NCBI GenBank assembly: GCA_018261735.1
Contig: JAGTRM010000018.1
Span: 1-64,000 of the forward strand
Length of the DNA: 64,000 bases
Source: Pseudomonadota bacterium
GTDB taxonomy: Bacteria; Pseudomonadota; Gammaproteobacteria; Burkholderiales; Chitinibacteraceae
Direction: 5' to 3'
The notes beneath the pieces are model-generated. The model was not told the DNA's origin. It saw nothing but the letters and a program-made list of their open reading frames with translations, and did no database searches. The translations under genes and the position numbers were made by a program. Below are positions 55,843 to 64,000 of this stretch, in pieces (the stretch's first letter is position 1; each line of letters starts with the position of its first letter).

Positions 55843-56157
55843 TCAGGGTTGGTAAGTGCGGTTCAGTTTACCGGTATTGTGAGCACCCGCCAATTCTGCA
55901 GCCAGATATGCCTGCCGCGACTGTGCCAGCGGTAGAACCACATCCAAAGCAGCCTGGGTCTCTTGCAAGATTTCCACCAGTTGCGCTCGCTCGGAGTCAT
56001 CCACCATCACCGAGCCCACCGGCGGCAAAGCGGCGGCAATTTGCTGGTAATCAGCCTGCAGCAACACGAAGCTATCCCAGTCATCAGCTTCAGCTGCAAC
56101 CCGCATGGCCTTTACAGCTTGCTGCAATCGCAAAAAATCCGCGAGCCCCGCCATCAC
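55843..56157 (-). CDS. fliT: FliT-like flagellar export chaperone
   Basis: A 104-aa helical protein (LADFLRLQQAVKAMRVAAEADDWDSFV; AQLVEILQETQAALDVVLPLA) of FliT size in the FliT position after fliS. FliT protects the filament cap FliD before export. Sequence conservation in this family is low, so position carries much of the call. It overlaps fliS by 4 bp. Confidence 0.78.
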   Translation of the reverse strand: MMAGLADFLRLQQAVKAMRVAAEADDWDSFVLLQADYQQIAAALPPVGSVMVDDSERAQLVEILQETQAALDVVLPLAQSRQAYLAAELAGAHNTGKLNRTYQP

Positions 56158-56615
56158 GCCCGACCATAACTCAACGGCGCGGCACGATCCGATTGCGGGG
56201 CTGTCTGCTGAACAGCCGCCTGCGCCGGATTGATCTGCTCCCAGGATTCCTTCAAACCAGAAAGCAGGGTCAGCACCTCATCCAGGATACCCGGATCATT
56301 ATGCAAATTGGCTTGAAGCAAGCGCCGTCCCATGTATTCATAGAGCGCATCCAGATTTGCAGCCAGCTCACCGCCCTGCTCTTTATCGAGCGATAAACGC
56401 AAGCCTTCCTGGATAATGGCAATTGCCTTGGAAACAGCCATACCCTTTTCAGCAATGGCGCCGTTTTGCATGTGTATCTTGGCTAAATGACAAGATTTGA
56501 TCGCCCCCTCGAACAACATCAAGATCAACCGGTGCGGACTGGCTGCCTCAACCTGGGCCTCCAGATTCTGCTTACCGTAGGCATTCAAAGCCGCTTTACG
56601 CATTCCTGCATTCAT
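56154..56615 (-). CDS. fliS: Flagellin chaperone FliS
   Basis: A 153-aa helical chaperone that keeps flagellin unfolded for export. It starts MNAGMRKAALNAYGKQNLEAQV and has ASPHRLILMLFEGAIKSCHLAK and LALY-type NLDALYEYMGRRLLQANL. It starts 9 bp after fliD. The last ~25 residues are Gln-rich and variable. Confidence 0.93.
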   Translation of the reverse strand: MNAGMRKAALNAYGKQNLEAQVEAASPHRLILMLFEGAIKSCHLAKIHMQNGAIAEKGMAVSKAIAIIQEGLRLSLDKEQGGELAANLDALYEYMGRRLLQANLHNDPGILDEVLTLLSGLKESWEQINPAQAAVQQTAPQSDRAAPLSYGRA

Positions 56616-56624
56616 TTTTTAACC

Positions 56625-58172
56625 TCAGGACGACGATGAGGACGTCATATTCAGCAATTGTGTTACATAGCCGCTCAGGTTTTGCATGTTGGAAACCGCC
56701 GTATCCATCGCTGTATATTGAGCCCGGTAACGCTTTTCGATTTGCACCAAACGACTCTCAACACGCTCATACTGCTTCTCAACATCTTTTACTATCTTAT
56801 TGAGGCCATCAAGCTTCGAGTCAATCAAACCATCATCAGCCAACATGCTCTTGGTTAATTGTTCCAGCTTGTAAGCAAAACCATCCTTGCTCGAATTTGG
56901 TGCAACCGTACTCACGGTTTGATCAAAAGCCCCCAGAAATTCAATCACGCCATCCAGATCATTGGCCACCGCCGTACTGAGTTTGGTGGAATCGAGCGCC
57001 AGCGTGCCATCTTTCTTGAATGAAATTCCAAGACTACTCAGAGTCTTGGTGCTATTGGTACCATCGCCAAAAGTGCTATTCACCAGAGATCGCAGCTGGG
57101 TTTGCATACCACGGATGGTGGGATCGCCTTGCAAAGCACCTGCCACCTTGGTTTCGGCGTTATAGCCAGTCGTGCTTTTGATCGCACTCGCAATCTGGTT
57201 ATAGGAATCGACAAATGTCTTGAGTTGCGTTGAAATCGCGCCAGCATCTCGCGCAACCGTCACCGTTGTTGGCGTAGACGTTGTGCTGCCATCCGGAATA
57301 GTGGTGGTCTTCAACGTAAAGGTCAGCCCATCTACGGCATCATCAATCGTGTTGCTGGCACGGGTAATTTCAACACCATTGAGATTGACCTTGGAATCAA
57401 CCGCAGTACCGCCAGAAGGAATTTCAAGATACGTGCTGGTTTGAGCAGGATTGAAATCCAGCTTCGTCGACAAAGCCGGCGTTGCAGCCGGTGTGATGCT
57501 GGCTCCCAAGGAATCCAGATAAGACACATCGAGCTTGAAGGCATTTTCTGCCCCGGTATCATCCCCGTTCAACGCTAAACGCACACTACCGCTTTTGTCG
57601 CTGATCAGGCTCGCCTTGACGCCGTAATCGCCACCATTGATTGCATCAGCCACATTCTGCAAGGTAATGCCACCCGCCCCCACGGCAATGCTGATTTCCT
57701 TCAACTTAGTGGTGTCAGCGGTAAAATTGCCAGCAGCCACCGTGCCAAAATTAATTGAGAGCTTTGCGGTCGCTACGCCGACACCCGTGCCGCTTTGAGT
57801 GCCCGCGGCAACCAGCACATCAGATGCAGAAGTAAATGTGCCCGATTTACTCACCACCTGCTGAGCCTTGGCCAACTGCAGCACATCCAGCGAATAGCTT
57901 GCGGCAGTTGCTTCATTCGTCGCGGTTACGCTCAGTGCAGTGGTATTACCCACGGTAGCCTTGATGCCATTGAGCTTGCCCAAATTTTGCAAGCCCGTAG
58001 CTGTTGACTGCAAACCGGAAATCAGGCTCTTGAACTGCCCAATCATGCTGATCTTGCTCTGCAGAGTAGCCTCTTTACTGGCGAGCTTAGTCAGTGGCTT
58101 TTTTTCTGCCACCATCAATTGCGTTACTAGGCTTTCCACATCGATGGTACCGGCGCCGGTAATCCCTGCCAT
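56625..58172 (-). CDS. fliD: Flagellar filament cap protein FliD
   Basis: A 515-aa secreted cap protein (HAP2). The N-terminus shows GTIDVESLVTQLMVAEKKPLTKL. The central part is Thr/Ser/Ala-rich with a flagellin IN-like segment. The C-terminal FliD_C region has QLRSLVNSTFGDGTNSTKTLSSLGISFKKDGTLALDSTKL and the coiled coil EKQYERVESRLVQIEKRYRAQYTAMD. It has AGGAGGT 6 nt upstream. It heads the fliD-fliS-fliT block. Confidence 0.95.
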   Translation of the reverse strand: MAGITGAGTIDVESLVTQLMVAEKKPLTKLASKEATLQSKISMIGQFKSLISGLQSTATGLQNLGKLNGIKATVGNTTALSVTATNEATAASYSLDVLQLAKAQQVVSKSGTFTSASDVLVAAGTQSGTGVGVATAKLSINFGTVAAGNFTADTTKLKEISIAVGAGGITLQNVADAINGGDYGVKASLISDKSGSVRLALNGDDTGAENAFKLDVSYLDSLGASITPAATPALSTKLDFNPAQTSTYLEIPSGGTAVDSKVNLNGVEITRASNTIDDAVDGLTFTLKTTTIPDGSTTSTPTTVTVARDAGAISTQLKTFVDSYNQIASAIKSTTGYNAETKVAGALQGDPTIRGMQTQLRSLVNSTFGDGTNSTKTLSSLGISFKKDGTLALDSTKLSTAVANDLDGVIEFLGAFDQTVSTVAPNSSKDGFAYKLEQLTKSMLADDGLIDSKLDGLNKIVKDVEKQYERVESRLVQIEKRYRAQYTAMDTAVSNMQNLSGYVTQLLNMTSSSSS

Positions 58173-58232
58173 CTCTCACCTCCTGCAACTACAGCAATTT
58201 GCTTATTACAAAGATTCGAACACCTGTTGGAA

Positions 58233-58631
58233 TCAAGCCTTATCCTTGATCAACAAGCCCTGCAGCTTGTCCATAGCCTTGGCGATCTGCAAAAATTCCT
58301 CGGAGGGAATCTGGCGAATCACCTCTTTGGTTTCTTTATCCACCACCTTGACCACAAACGTCTCGGTTTCTTTATCAACCGAGAATTCCAGCTTCTGACT
58401 GAAAGTACGCACGGCGTCATTGATTTTTTGTACTGCCTGATCAACGTCTTCCTGTGTTGTTGCAACCTGTTCCGCCTGGACAGTATTTGCCTGAACAACA
58501 TTTTTTTGCAAGCCACCTACAGCAGCAGACACATCCGAGGAAATCGATGCAGCAGATTCTGCACCCTGCCGTGCCGCGCTATCGACCAACGCAGCAACTG
58601 GCTGCGCCCCTCCAAGAGACTGGATTTGCAT
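58233..58631 (-). CDS. flaG: FlaG-family flagellar protein
   Basis: A 132-aa protein with the FlaG domain in the last 60 residues (FSVDKETETFVVKVVDKETKEVIRQIPSEEFLQIAKAMDKLQG). FlaG influences filament length in polar flagellates. The N-terminal part is Ala/Ser/Gln-rich. The ATG at 58631 has AGAGG 6 nt upstream; a second Met at 58634 is possible. It lies between fliC and fliD. Confidence 0.92.
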   Translation of the reverse strand: MQIQSLGGAQPVAALVDSAARQGAESAASISSDVSAAVGGLQKNVVQANTVQAEQVATTQEDVDQAVQKINDAVRTFSQKLEFSVDKETETFVVKVVDKETKEVIRQIPSEEFLQIAKAMDKLQGLLIKDKA

Positions 58632-58653
58632 CATACACCTCTCATATGGCAAT

Positions 58654-58678
58654 GCCCCGGCAGCCAGGCTACCGGGGC
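58654..58678 (-). terminator. Hairpin after fliC
   Basis: GCCCCGG at 58654-58660 pairs with CCGGGGC at 58672-58678. The intervening AGCC/GGCT can extend the stem. There is no T-run, so it may stabilise the flagellin mRNA or cause partial termination rather than stop transcription fully. Confidence 0.55.
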
Positions 58679-58710
58679 GATTGACTTAACCGCGTTAATC
58701 GCCAGCAAGC

Positions 58711-60177
58711 TTACTGCAGCAGACTCAGCACCTGTTGCGGCAGTGCCTTGGCTTGAGCCAACATCGCCGTACCCGCCTGTTGCAGGATTTGCGCTTTGGT
58801 CAGGTTCGAGGTTTCGGCCGCGAAATCGGTATCCTGAATCCGGCTACGCGAAGCCGACAGGTTTTCCGACGAGGTTTGCAGGTTAGAAATCGTCGAGCTA
58901 AACCGGTTCTGAATGGCACCCAGATCACCGCGGGAGCTGTTGATGGCGGCAAGTGCGCTATCGATCACGGAAATTGCGCTTTGTGCACCGTTTGCCGTGG
59001 AAATATTGATAGCCGCCACCGACGACAAGGTGCTGGTATTCACACCAGCTGAAGCAAATACATCGGCATTAGCACCCGCTGTGCTGATCGTTCCCTTGCT
59101 GCTGGACAGGGTTACGGTACCGGTCTTGGTCGATGAGTCCGTACCGGTAGCGCCCCCCAAGGTCCTGGTGCCATCAAAGCTGATCGTCCCACCCGTGCCG
59201 GCAGAGTTCAAGAAATCCGTAACAGCAATATCCCGACCATCCGCAGCAGTCAAGGTCAACGCATTGGTCTGGCCTGCGGTCGTGAAGGTTGCCACCACCC
59301 CAGTGGTGCCGGTAGACGCATTAATTGCCGAAAGCAGATTGCTATAATCACCGGTAGTGACACCGGTCGCCGAAATTGCTGCGCCGTTAAGGGTAAAAGA
59401 CAGGTTGCCATCAGCAGCAAGGCCGCTCATGGTGGTGCTATTGGTTGCCGTCGCCTGGATGCCAATACTGGAGGCATTGGTATTAATAGCAGAAGCAATG
59501 GCCTTCGCATCAGCACCTGCAGCATAACCAAACGCGGCAGTCGTACCACCTTGTGCCGTCGTAAGCGTCAGGGCCGCTTCAACGAGAACCCCGTTTGCGG
59601 CAGTGGTAGCGCCCGCAGCGGTGGATACGCCCATCGCGGTTCCCGTGGTCGACAACATTTGCGCGCCCAGTGCAGTGGACTTTGCATTAGCGATCTGATT
59701 GATCGAAATGGTCTGATTGGCATTGGCGCCAACCTGGAAAGACTGGTTGGCAAAGCTACCATCCAGCAAATTCAGGCCGTTGAACTGGGTTTGACCTGCA
59801 ACACGGGTAATTTCATCCGACAACTGGGTCATTTCAGCCTGCAGCGAGGCGCGATCTGATGAACTATTGGTTGCATTAGCAGCTTGCACAGAAAGTTCAC
59901 GCATACGCTGCAAATTATCACCGATGGTACCCAGCGCACCTTCTGCGGTCTGCGCCAGGGAAATACCATCGTTGGCATTACGTTGTGCCTGATCGAGACC
60001 GCGAATCTGCGAAGTCATACGCTCGGAAATCGCCAAGCCGGCGGCATCATCCTTGGCGCTATTGATACGCAGGCCGGAGGACAGGCGCTGCAGCGAAGTA
60101 TTCAGGGTGTTCTGTGATTTGTTCAGGTTGCGCTGTGCTGTGAGCGAAGCAACGTTGGTATTAATGACCTGTGCCAT
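58711..60177 (-). CDS. fliC: Flagellin
   Basis: A 488-aa filament subunit. The N-terminal D0/D1 region ([39 protein letters not shown]) and C-terminal D1/D0 region ([31 protein letters not shown]) are canonical. The variable middle (about residues 180-400) is very rich in Ala, Thr, Ser and Gly with no Cys and almost no aromatic residues. The gene is monocistronic-looking, with its own sigma-28 promoter about 70 bp upstream. Confidence 0.97.
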   Translation of the reverse strand: MAQVINTNVASLTAQRNLNKSQNTLNTSLQRLSSGLRINSAKDDAAGLAISERMTSQIRGLDQAQRNANDGISLAQTAEGALGTIGDNLQRMRELSVQAANATNSSSDRASLQAEMTQLSDEITRVAGQTQFNGLNLLDGSFANQSFQVGANANQTISINQIANAKSTALGAQMLSTTGTAMGVSTAAGATTAANGVLVEAALTLTTAQGGTTAAFGYAAGADAKAIASAINTNASSIGIQATATNSTTMSGLAADGNLSFTLNGAAISATGVTTGDYSNLLSAINASTGTTGVVATFTTAGQTNALTLTAADGRDIAVTDFLNSAGTGGTISFDGTRTLGGATGTDSSTKTGTVTLSSSKGTISTAGANADVFASAGVNTSTLSSVAAINISTANGAQSAISVIDSALAAINSSRGDLGAIQNRFSSTISNLQTSSENLSASRSRIQDTDFAAETSNLTKAQILQQAGTAMLAQAKALPQQVLSLLQ

Positions 60178-60245
60178 GATGAATCTCCATAAAGAGGTAA
60201 GTTGCGCATCAGGCGGTCATGCAACATGCGCCGCCTACAACTTGT

Positions 60246-60272
60246 TTATCGGACCTCCTCCGGCAAACTTTA
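60246..60272 (-). promoter_or_regulatory. Sigma-28 (FliA) promoter of fliC
   Basis: On the minus strand a perfect TAAAGTTT (-35; 60265-60272) is followed after 11 nt by TCCGATAA (-10; 60246-60253), one mismatch from GCCGATAA. It lies 69 bp before the flagellin start. Confidence 0.92.
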
Positions 60273-60327
60273 GCGCCGCTTTGATTTTTTTTGATAAACC
60301 AGAAGTGGTGACTGGATCACAGCCAAC

Positions 60328-62772
60328 TCAGGCGACATTCCCTGAGCAAAGCCAACGCTGTGCCTGCGCATAAAACCCCGGCTGCAAATGAAATTGATCC
60401 AGATGCCATTGCCCGTTGCCGACGCCGGATTCGTTGACTGTGGCAGCATACACATCCAGAAAATACCAACCGCGTGCAGTCACACCACTTTTTAATCGCA
60501 CATTCACCGCACGGATCATTGCAAGAAAACCGGGAACATCCACAGGGTCTTTTTCCCCCGTCAGCGCATAGCCTGGCGCAGGAATACCCTGCACGATAAC
60601 CGCACCATGCGCCACCTCGGCGAACTGCGTATCCAGCCAGCCAAGATAACCATCCACCGTACCGGCAATAATATCTTCCAGCGGCGTAGTACCCACTCGC
60701 CAGGCTTTCCAGATACCCTCATCAGGACGGCAATCGATTTCACCGATCGTCAACAAGATCGGCGCTTTACCATCGACCGCCTGCAGGAAATCGGCTACAT
60801 ATCGCTTTTGATTGATCCCCGGCCATGCCAGGTGATGCATCTTTACCCCCAGAGCCAGATAACTCTGCCCGCGTACTTGCTGCCCCTGCCAATCGAACAC
60901 CGCATTTGCCGGGGAGAGACAATGCGAATCGCCGATTACATTCAGCACTGCGGTCGACATGCCTGAGTACTGGGCGGCATGCTGTGCCTTGTAGCGCAAC
61001 AGTGATTGCAGATAGATCGCAAACCGCCGAAGGTTCTTGTCCACACTGATATCCGGCAACGTTAAAAAGCCGGCATGCTCCCTGGCAAGACGGCCAAAAA
61101 CTTCATCATCACCATCCATCCAGGCAGAAAGCATGGCATAAGTCGCCAACATGCCATTGCGGCGTTCCGTTCCATCCGGCAAGGAACTGATCCGTGCCAA
61201 GCGCGCAGCCAACAACTCCCGGCGATTCACCGAAGAGAGTGCAGGCGTCAGACATTCATTAACCAGACCGGCATTCAGCCGTCCAGCAGCGAGTGCCGAC
61301 TCGATAATTTCATCCAGATAGCGATCTACTTCTGCAAACGATCCTTGCGCATACAACAAGCGCAGGCGGGCGATGATGCACCCCGGGTCAGCTGGTGCAA
61401 GACTCACCCCTTGCAGAATCGCAGCCGCCGCCTCGTCCGTTTTACCCTGGTTCAGCAGCGCGCGGCCAAGACTACACAATGTTTCTGCCGCATTCGGCTT
61501 CAATACCAACGCTCGGTCATAACTGTCTGCAGCCGCTTCAAGCTGCCCCATTTCCTGCAATGCATTACCAAGATTGCCATGCACTTCGGCAAGATCGGGT
61601 TTCAATGCCAATGCATGCTGGTAGCAGGCAATGGCATCCTCCCTGCGATCCAGTTCGTACATGGCAAAACCCAGATTGCCAAATGCTTCGGCATAATCAG
61701 GCTTCAATTGCAGCGCGCGCTGGTAGCTGGCCACAGCCGCCTCGAGTTGATTAAGCTCCTGCTGCACGCAACCCAGATTATTGAGTGCTTCGACAAAATC
61801 GGGTTTAAGTTCCAGTGCGCGCTGGTAATGCACCATGGCACGCTCCGGGTGGCCCAGCAGTTTCTGCACATTGCCCATATCGTTGTGCGCTTGGACAAAA
61901 TCCGGCTGCAATTCAAGTGCGCGCTGCAGGTAGTGTGCCGCATCGACAAAACAACCCGCATCGATGGCATTGATTCCGGCATTCCCCCACGCCTCAGGAC
62001 GCCCCGACCCAATCGTCAGACTGCGCCGATAGGACTCTTCCGCCTTCGCGTACTCACCCAGGCGATTAAGCACGACCCCTTTGTGATCCCACACTTCAGC
62101 ATCTTTAGGCTGCAAGGCACAGGCTTTATCCAGCGCGATAAGAGCCGCCTGCAATTTTTCCTGCTGCAAACACGCCACCCCCAGCAAATGCCAGAGCTTG
62201 CCCTGTTCGCTGCGCAGCTTGAGTGCCGATAGTGCAGCAATTTCCATGTTTTTCCAGTCTCCCGCCCGAAAAAACACCATCACGTCCTTCAGCAGGTTCG
62301 CATGACTGCGTTGCTTACCAGCAGAATGCGGGCGTTGCGAAGAACGGCCTGCCAAAGATCGCAATGTTTTGAGCAAATCAGCATCCGCTGCAATGCCACG
62401 GCCCGCCTCTATTTTTGATCGATACTCAGCAACAGCCAAAGGGTTCAAACCCCGCACCTCAGCCTTATCAAGCAGATCCGCAGCCTCACCCCAGACTTCG
62501 AGCCGCACCAGGCACTCCAGCAAACTTAGCCAATGCTGGCTATTGTCTGCATTTGCCTCCAACGCATTAATCAAAAAGGGCAACCCGGCCTGCGGCTGAT
62601 CGAATTGCATGGCCAGTACACCCAGATTATGGTTTGCATCGGGATGTTGCGGCTGAGCCTGCAATACCGCACGGTAGCGTGCTTCAGCATCCTCAAGGCG
62701 ACCAGCCTGATGCTGTTCAACAGCCAAACGAAACGCCACATCCAAAGGAATATCCAAACCAGAGTTTTGCAT
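60328..62772 (-). CDS. TPR-repeat protein with C-terminal SGNH-like domain, candidate flagellin modifier
   Basis: An 814-aa protein with about a dozen tetratricopeptide repeats in its first ~450 residues (for example ALELKPDFVEALNNLG and ALQLKPDYAEAFGNLG). The last ~220 residues resemble an SGNH/GDSL hydrolase: block I IGDSHCLSP, a GEIDCR block and a terminal DQFHLQ that supplies Asp-x-x-His. It lies directly upstream of fliC on the same strand. TPR proteins beside flagellin often act in flagellin glycosylation, and SGNH domains can transfer or remove acetyl groups. The exact activity is not known. The ATG at 62772 (MQNSGLDIPLDVAF) is chosen because the repeats begin soon after; the frame is open to 62907. 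Confidence 0.82.
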   Translation of the reverse strand: MQNSGLDIPLDVAFRLAVEQHQAGRLEDAEARYRAVLQAQPQHPDANHNLGVLAMQFDQPQAGLPFLINALEANADNSQHWLSLLECLVRLEVWGEAADLLDKAEVRGLNPLAVAEYRSKIEAGRGIAADADLLKTLRSLAGRSSQRPHSAGKQRSHANLLKDVMVFFRAGDWKNMEIAALSALKLRSEQGKLWHLLGVACLQQEKLQAALIALDKACALQPKDAEVWDHKGVVLNRLGEYAKAEESYRRSLTIGSGRPEAWGNAGINAIDAGCFVDAAHYLQRALELQPDFVQAHNDMGNVQKLLGHPERAMVHYQRALELKPDFVEALNNLGCVQQELNQLEAAVASYQRALQLKPDYAEAFGNLGFAMYELDRREDAIACYQHALALKPDLAEVHGNLGNALQEMGQLEAAADSYDRALVLKPNAAETLCSLGRALLNQGKTDEAAAAILQGVSLAPADPGCIIARLRLLYAQGSFAEVDRYLDEIIESALAAGRLNAGLVNECLTPALSSVNRRELLAARLARISSLPDGTERRNGMLATYAMLSAWMDGDDEVFGRLAREHAGFLTLPDISVDKNLRRFAIYLQSLLRYKAQHAAQYSGMSTAVLNVIGDSHCLSPANAVFDWQGQQVRGQSYLALGVKMHHLAWPGINQKRYVADFLQAVDGKAPILLTIGEIDCRPDEGIWKAWRVGTTPLEDIIAGTVDGYLGWLDTQFAEVAHGAVIVQGIPAPGYALTGEKDPVDVPGFLAMIRAVNVRLKSGVTARGWYFLDVYAATVNESGVGNGQWHLDQFHLQPGFYAQAQRWLCSGNVA

Positions 62773-62887
62773 TTTTACGCCAAAAAAATGTCGGCCCATG
62801 GCACGAACATCGCCATGCATAGACTTGTTAAGACTTTTCAACCAGCAGATATACCCAGGCACACCCTCACAACTTCCGCAACCCGCC

Positions 62888-63634
62888 TTATACCGTACAT
62901 ACCCCACTCATGCACTCGAGAATCCTGTGCACTTTCTGCAGCGCCTCCGCCACTACTTCATTGGCAGCGCGAAGGTGTATTTCTTGCGTGCTGTCGTTCT
63001 TTCCAGCAGCCCAGTTCGCCACCACGGCGAGCATGGCATAAGGCACGCCCAACTCGCGGGCCAAGCAAGCCTCGGGCATGCCGGTCATGCCAACCATGTC
63101 CGCGCCGTCGCTTTCAAGCCGGCGGATCTCCGCGGCAGTTTCCAAACGCGGTCCCTGGGTGCAGGCGTAAACTCCGCCATCCAGCACCGGGTCATTCAAC
63201 TCCTTACTGGAAGAAAGAATCATCTCCCGGAGAGGCACAGAAAAAGGCTGAGTAAAGTCGACATGAGTAACAGGCTTATCCGTACCCTCAAAATAGGTAT
63301 GCTTGCGCCCCCAGGTGTAATCGATGATCTGTTCCGGCACGATCAACTTGCCAGGAGCAAGATCGGCGCGAATACCCCCCACCGAAGCAACACTGACAAT
63401 GCCGGCCAGTTTTTGCTGCGCCAGCGCCCAAAGGTTGGCGCGGTAGTTGATTTCGTGCGGCGATAGCGTGTGGCCATAGCCATGCCGCGCCAGAAAAACC
63501 ACCTCATTCCCATTGATTTCGCCAAAGGTCAACGCTCCCGAAGGATCCCCGTACGGAGTACGCACCACTTGTCGACGTGAAATATTCAGATTGGCAAGCT
63601 TGGTCAGCCCGGTGCCACCGATAATGGCCAGCAT
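62888..63634 (-). CDS. S-methyl-5'-thioadenosine/thioinosine phosphorylase family
   Basis: A 248-aa purine nucleoside phosphorylase of the MTAP/MTIP family. It splits methylthioadenosine or methylthioinosine to the base and methylthioribose-1-phosphate. Motifs are LAIIGGTGLTKL, FLARHGYGHTLSPHEINYRANLWAL, VPEQIIDYTWGR and DGADMVGMTGMPEACLARELGVPYA. Substrate preference between adenosine and inosine forms cannot be settled here. The start ATG at 63634 is family-typical. Confidence 0.93.
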   Translation of the reverse strand: MLAIIGGTGLTKLANLNISRRQVVRTPYGDPSGALTFGEINGNEVVFLARHGYGHTLSPHEINYRANLWALAQQKLAGIVSVASVGGIRADLAPGKLIVPEQIIDYTWGRKHTYFEGTDKPVTHVDFTQPFSVPLREMILSSSKELNDPVLDGGVYACTQGPRLETAAEIRRLESDGADMVGMTGMPEACLARELGVPYAMLAVVANWAAGKNDSTQEIHLRAANEVVAEALQKVHRILECMSGVCTV

Positions 63635-63844
63635 TAAGTTCCCTCAAAAGTAATTTGGTTATCGTGGCTGCCCATCTTAGGGAAGAAAAAAGAGGCGCGC
63701 CATACTCACCCGACATTTACCCCCAAATGCATTCGCAAGTTGACGCAGAACACCGCAACCAGCCTTTGATGCCAATCTAGACATCTTGCACGCCCGCCCG
63801 TACAGGCTTTCAGCAATTGCACGAAATCAAGTTACAGTTCCCTA
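63635..63844. other. Intergenic region, 210 bp
   Basis: This stretch lies between the phosphorylase start and an upstream terminator. It should contain the phosphorylase promoter. No clear boxes or open frames were seen. Confidence 0.4.
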
Positions 63845-63874
63845 TAAAAAAAGCTGTAGCAGTTCTGCCACAGC
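63845..63874 (-). terminator. Intrinsic terminator at the window end
   Basis: On the minus strand the 8-bp stem GCTGTGGC / GCTACAGC (one G-T pair) encloses AGAACT and is followed by seven T. It ends a minus-strand transcript that enters from beyond the window. Confidence 0.88.
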
Positions 63875-63915
63875 GCATTTTATTCGCGGCATTCACATTG
63901 CAAGCGGCTTGAATA

Positions 63916-63999
63916 TCATTTGATAATGAGCTCGCATTTTGACTGATTCTGCCGGCAATTCAGACCACTACAGCGCCAATAAGACGCGAAATCCGCTAG
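63916..63999 (-). CDS. Partial 3' end of an unknown minus-strand gene
   Basis: One of the three minus-strand frames stays open from the window edge to a TGA at 63916-63918, 41 bp before the terminator. It ends SKCELIIK and contains three Cys (WRCSGLNCRQNQSKC). The other two minus-strand frames stop early. The terminator makes a gene end here likely, but the protein cannot be identified from 27 residues. Confidence 0.4.
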   Translation of the reverse strand, partial: LADFASYWRCSGLNCRQNQSKCELIIK

Positions 64000-64000
64000 G

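Noticed and set aside
1..64000. tRNA, rRNA, CRISPR array or riboswitch
   Set aside because: I saw no cloverleaf, rRNA-like stretch, regularly spaced repeat series or recognisable riboswitch core, although reading by eye can miss weak ones.

Overview
The window reads as chromosomal DNA of a motile, Gram-negative betaproteobacterium, most likely Rhodocyclales or Nitrosomonadales. The evidence is moderate GC content, a complete exosortase A (XrtA)/PEP-CTERM exopolysaccharide cluster, the TldD - nitrilase - YhdP / GlnE arrangement, and a polar-type flagellar set with FlgM, FlgN, FliW, FliK, FliD, FliS, FliT, FlaG and flagellin. The genus call is an inference. I see no rRNA, tRNA, CRISPR array, prophage or intact insertion sequence.

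Region 1 (1-19.3 kb, minus strand) is the XrtA exopolysaccharide operon. In transcription order it encodes the outer-membrane export lipoprotein, the chain-length determinant, a tyrosine autokinase with a Tyr-Gly tail, an outer-membrane beta-barrel, an ExeA-like ATPase, WecB, a polysaccharide deacetylase, a FemAB-like protein, two PEP-CTERM-type sugar transferases (TIGR03087, TIGR03088), an asparagine-synthase-like amidotransferase, two further GT4 glycosyltransferases, an O-antigen-ligase-like polymerase and exosortase A fused to EpsI. A 121-bp imperfect palindrome sits inside the operon. The initiating sugar transferase and flippase are not in view.

Region 2 (19.5-22.4 kb, minus) is a four-gene cassette reading into the EPS operon: a Tat-like exported protein of unknown function, a PqqD-like peptide chaperone, an HprK-related kinase A and a family-5 nucleotidyltransferase. 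It looks like a protein or peptide modification system acting on the first gene product. A low-molecular-weight tyrosine phosphatase, the expected partner of the autokinase, lies divergently on the plus strand.

Region 3 (23.9-34.0 kb) is an accessory block. A plus-strand operon encodes a LuxI-like PEP-CTERM-associated acyltransferase (N-acyl amino acid synthase family), two FtsX/LolC-type ABC permeases and a stand-alone ThiF/E1-like adenylyltransferase. The matching ATPase, a DUF1302 outer-membrane protein and a LolA-like periplasmic protein lie a few kb away. Between them are two PEP-CTERM substrate proteins, each preceded by a good sigma-54 promoter. I propose that the acyltransferase, transporter, E1-like enzyme, LolA-like protein and DUF1302 protein form one undescribed envelope lipid or N-acyl amino acid export system.

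Region 4 (34.2-36.7 kb) holds Vi-antigen-type UDP-GalNAcA genes (tviB/wbpO and tviC/wbpP). A 177-bp inverted-repeat element has inserted at the 3' end of the epimerase gene and supplies its stop codon. Region 5 (37-52 kb) is housekeeping: tldD, a nitrilase-family amidase, yhdP, glnE, aspS, a DUF502 protein, an FmdB-like protein, tilS and accA. Region 6 (52-62.8 kb) is flagellar, with sigma-28 promoters before flgM and fliC and a TPR-SGNH protein beside flagellin that is a candidate flagellin modifier. The window ends with a methylthioadenosine/methylthioinosine phosphorylase and the 3' tail of another minus-strand gene.
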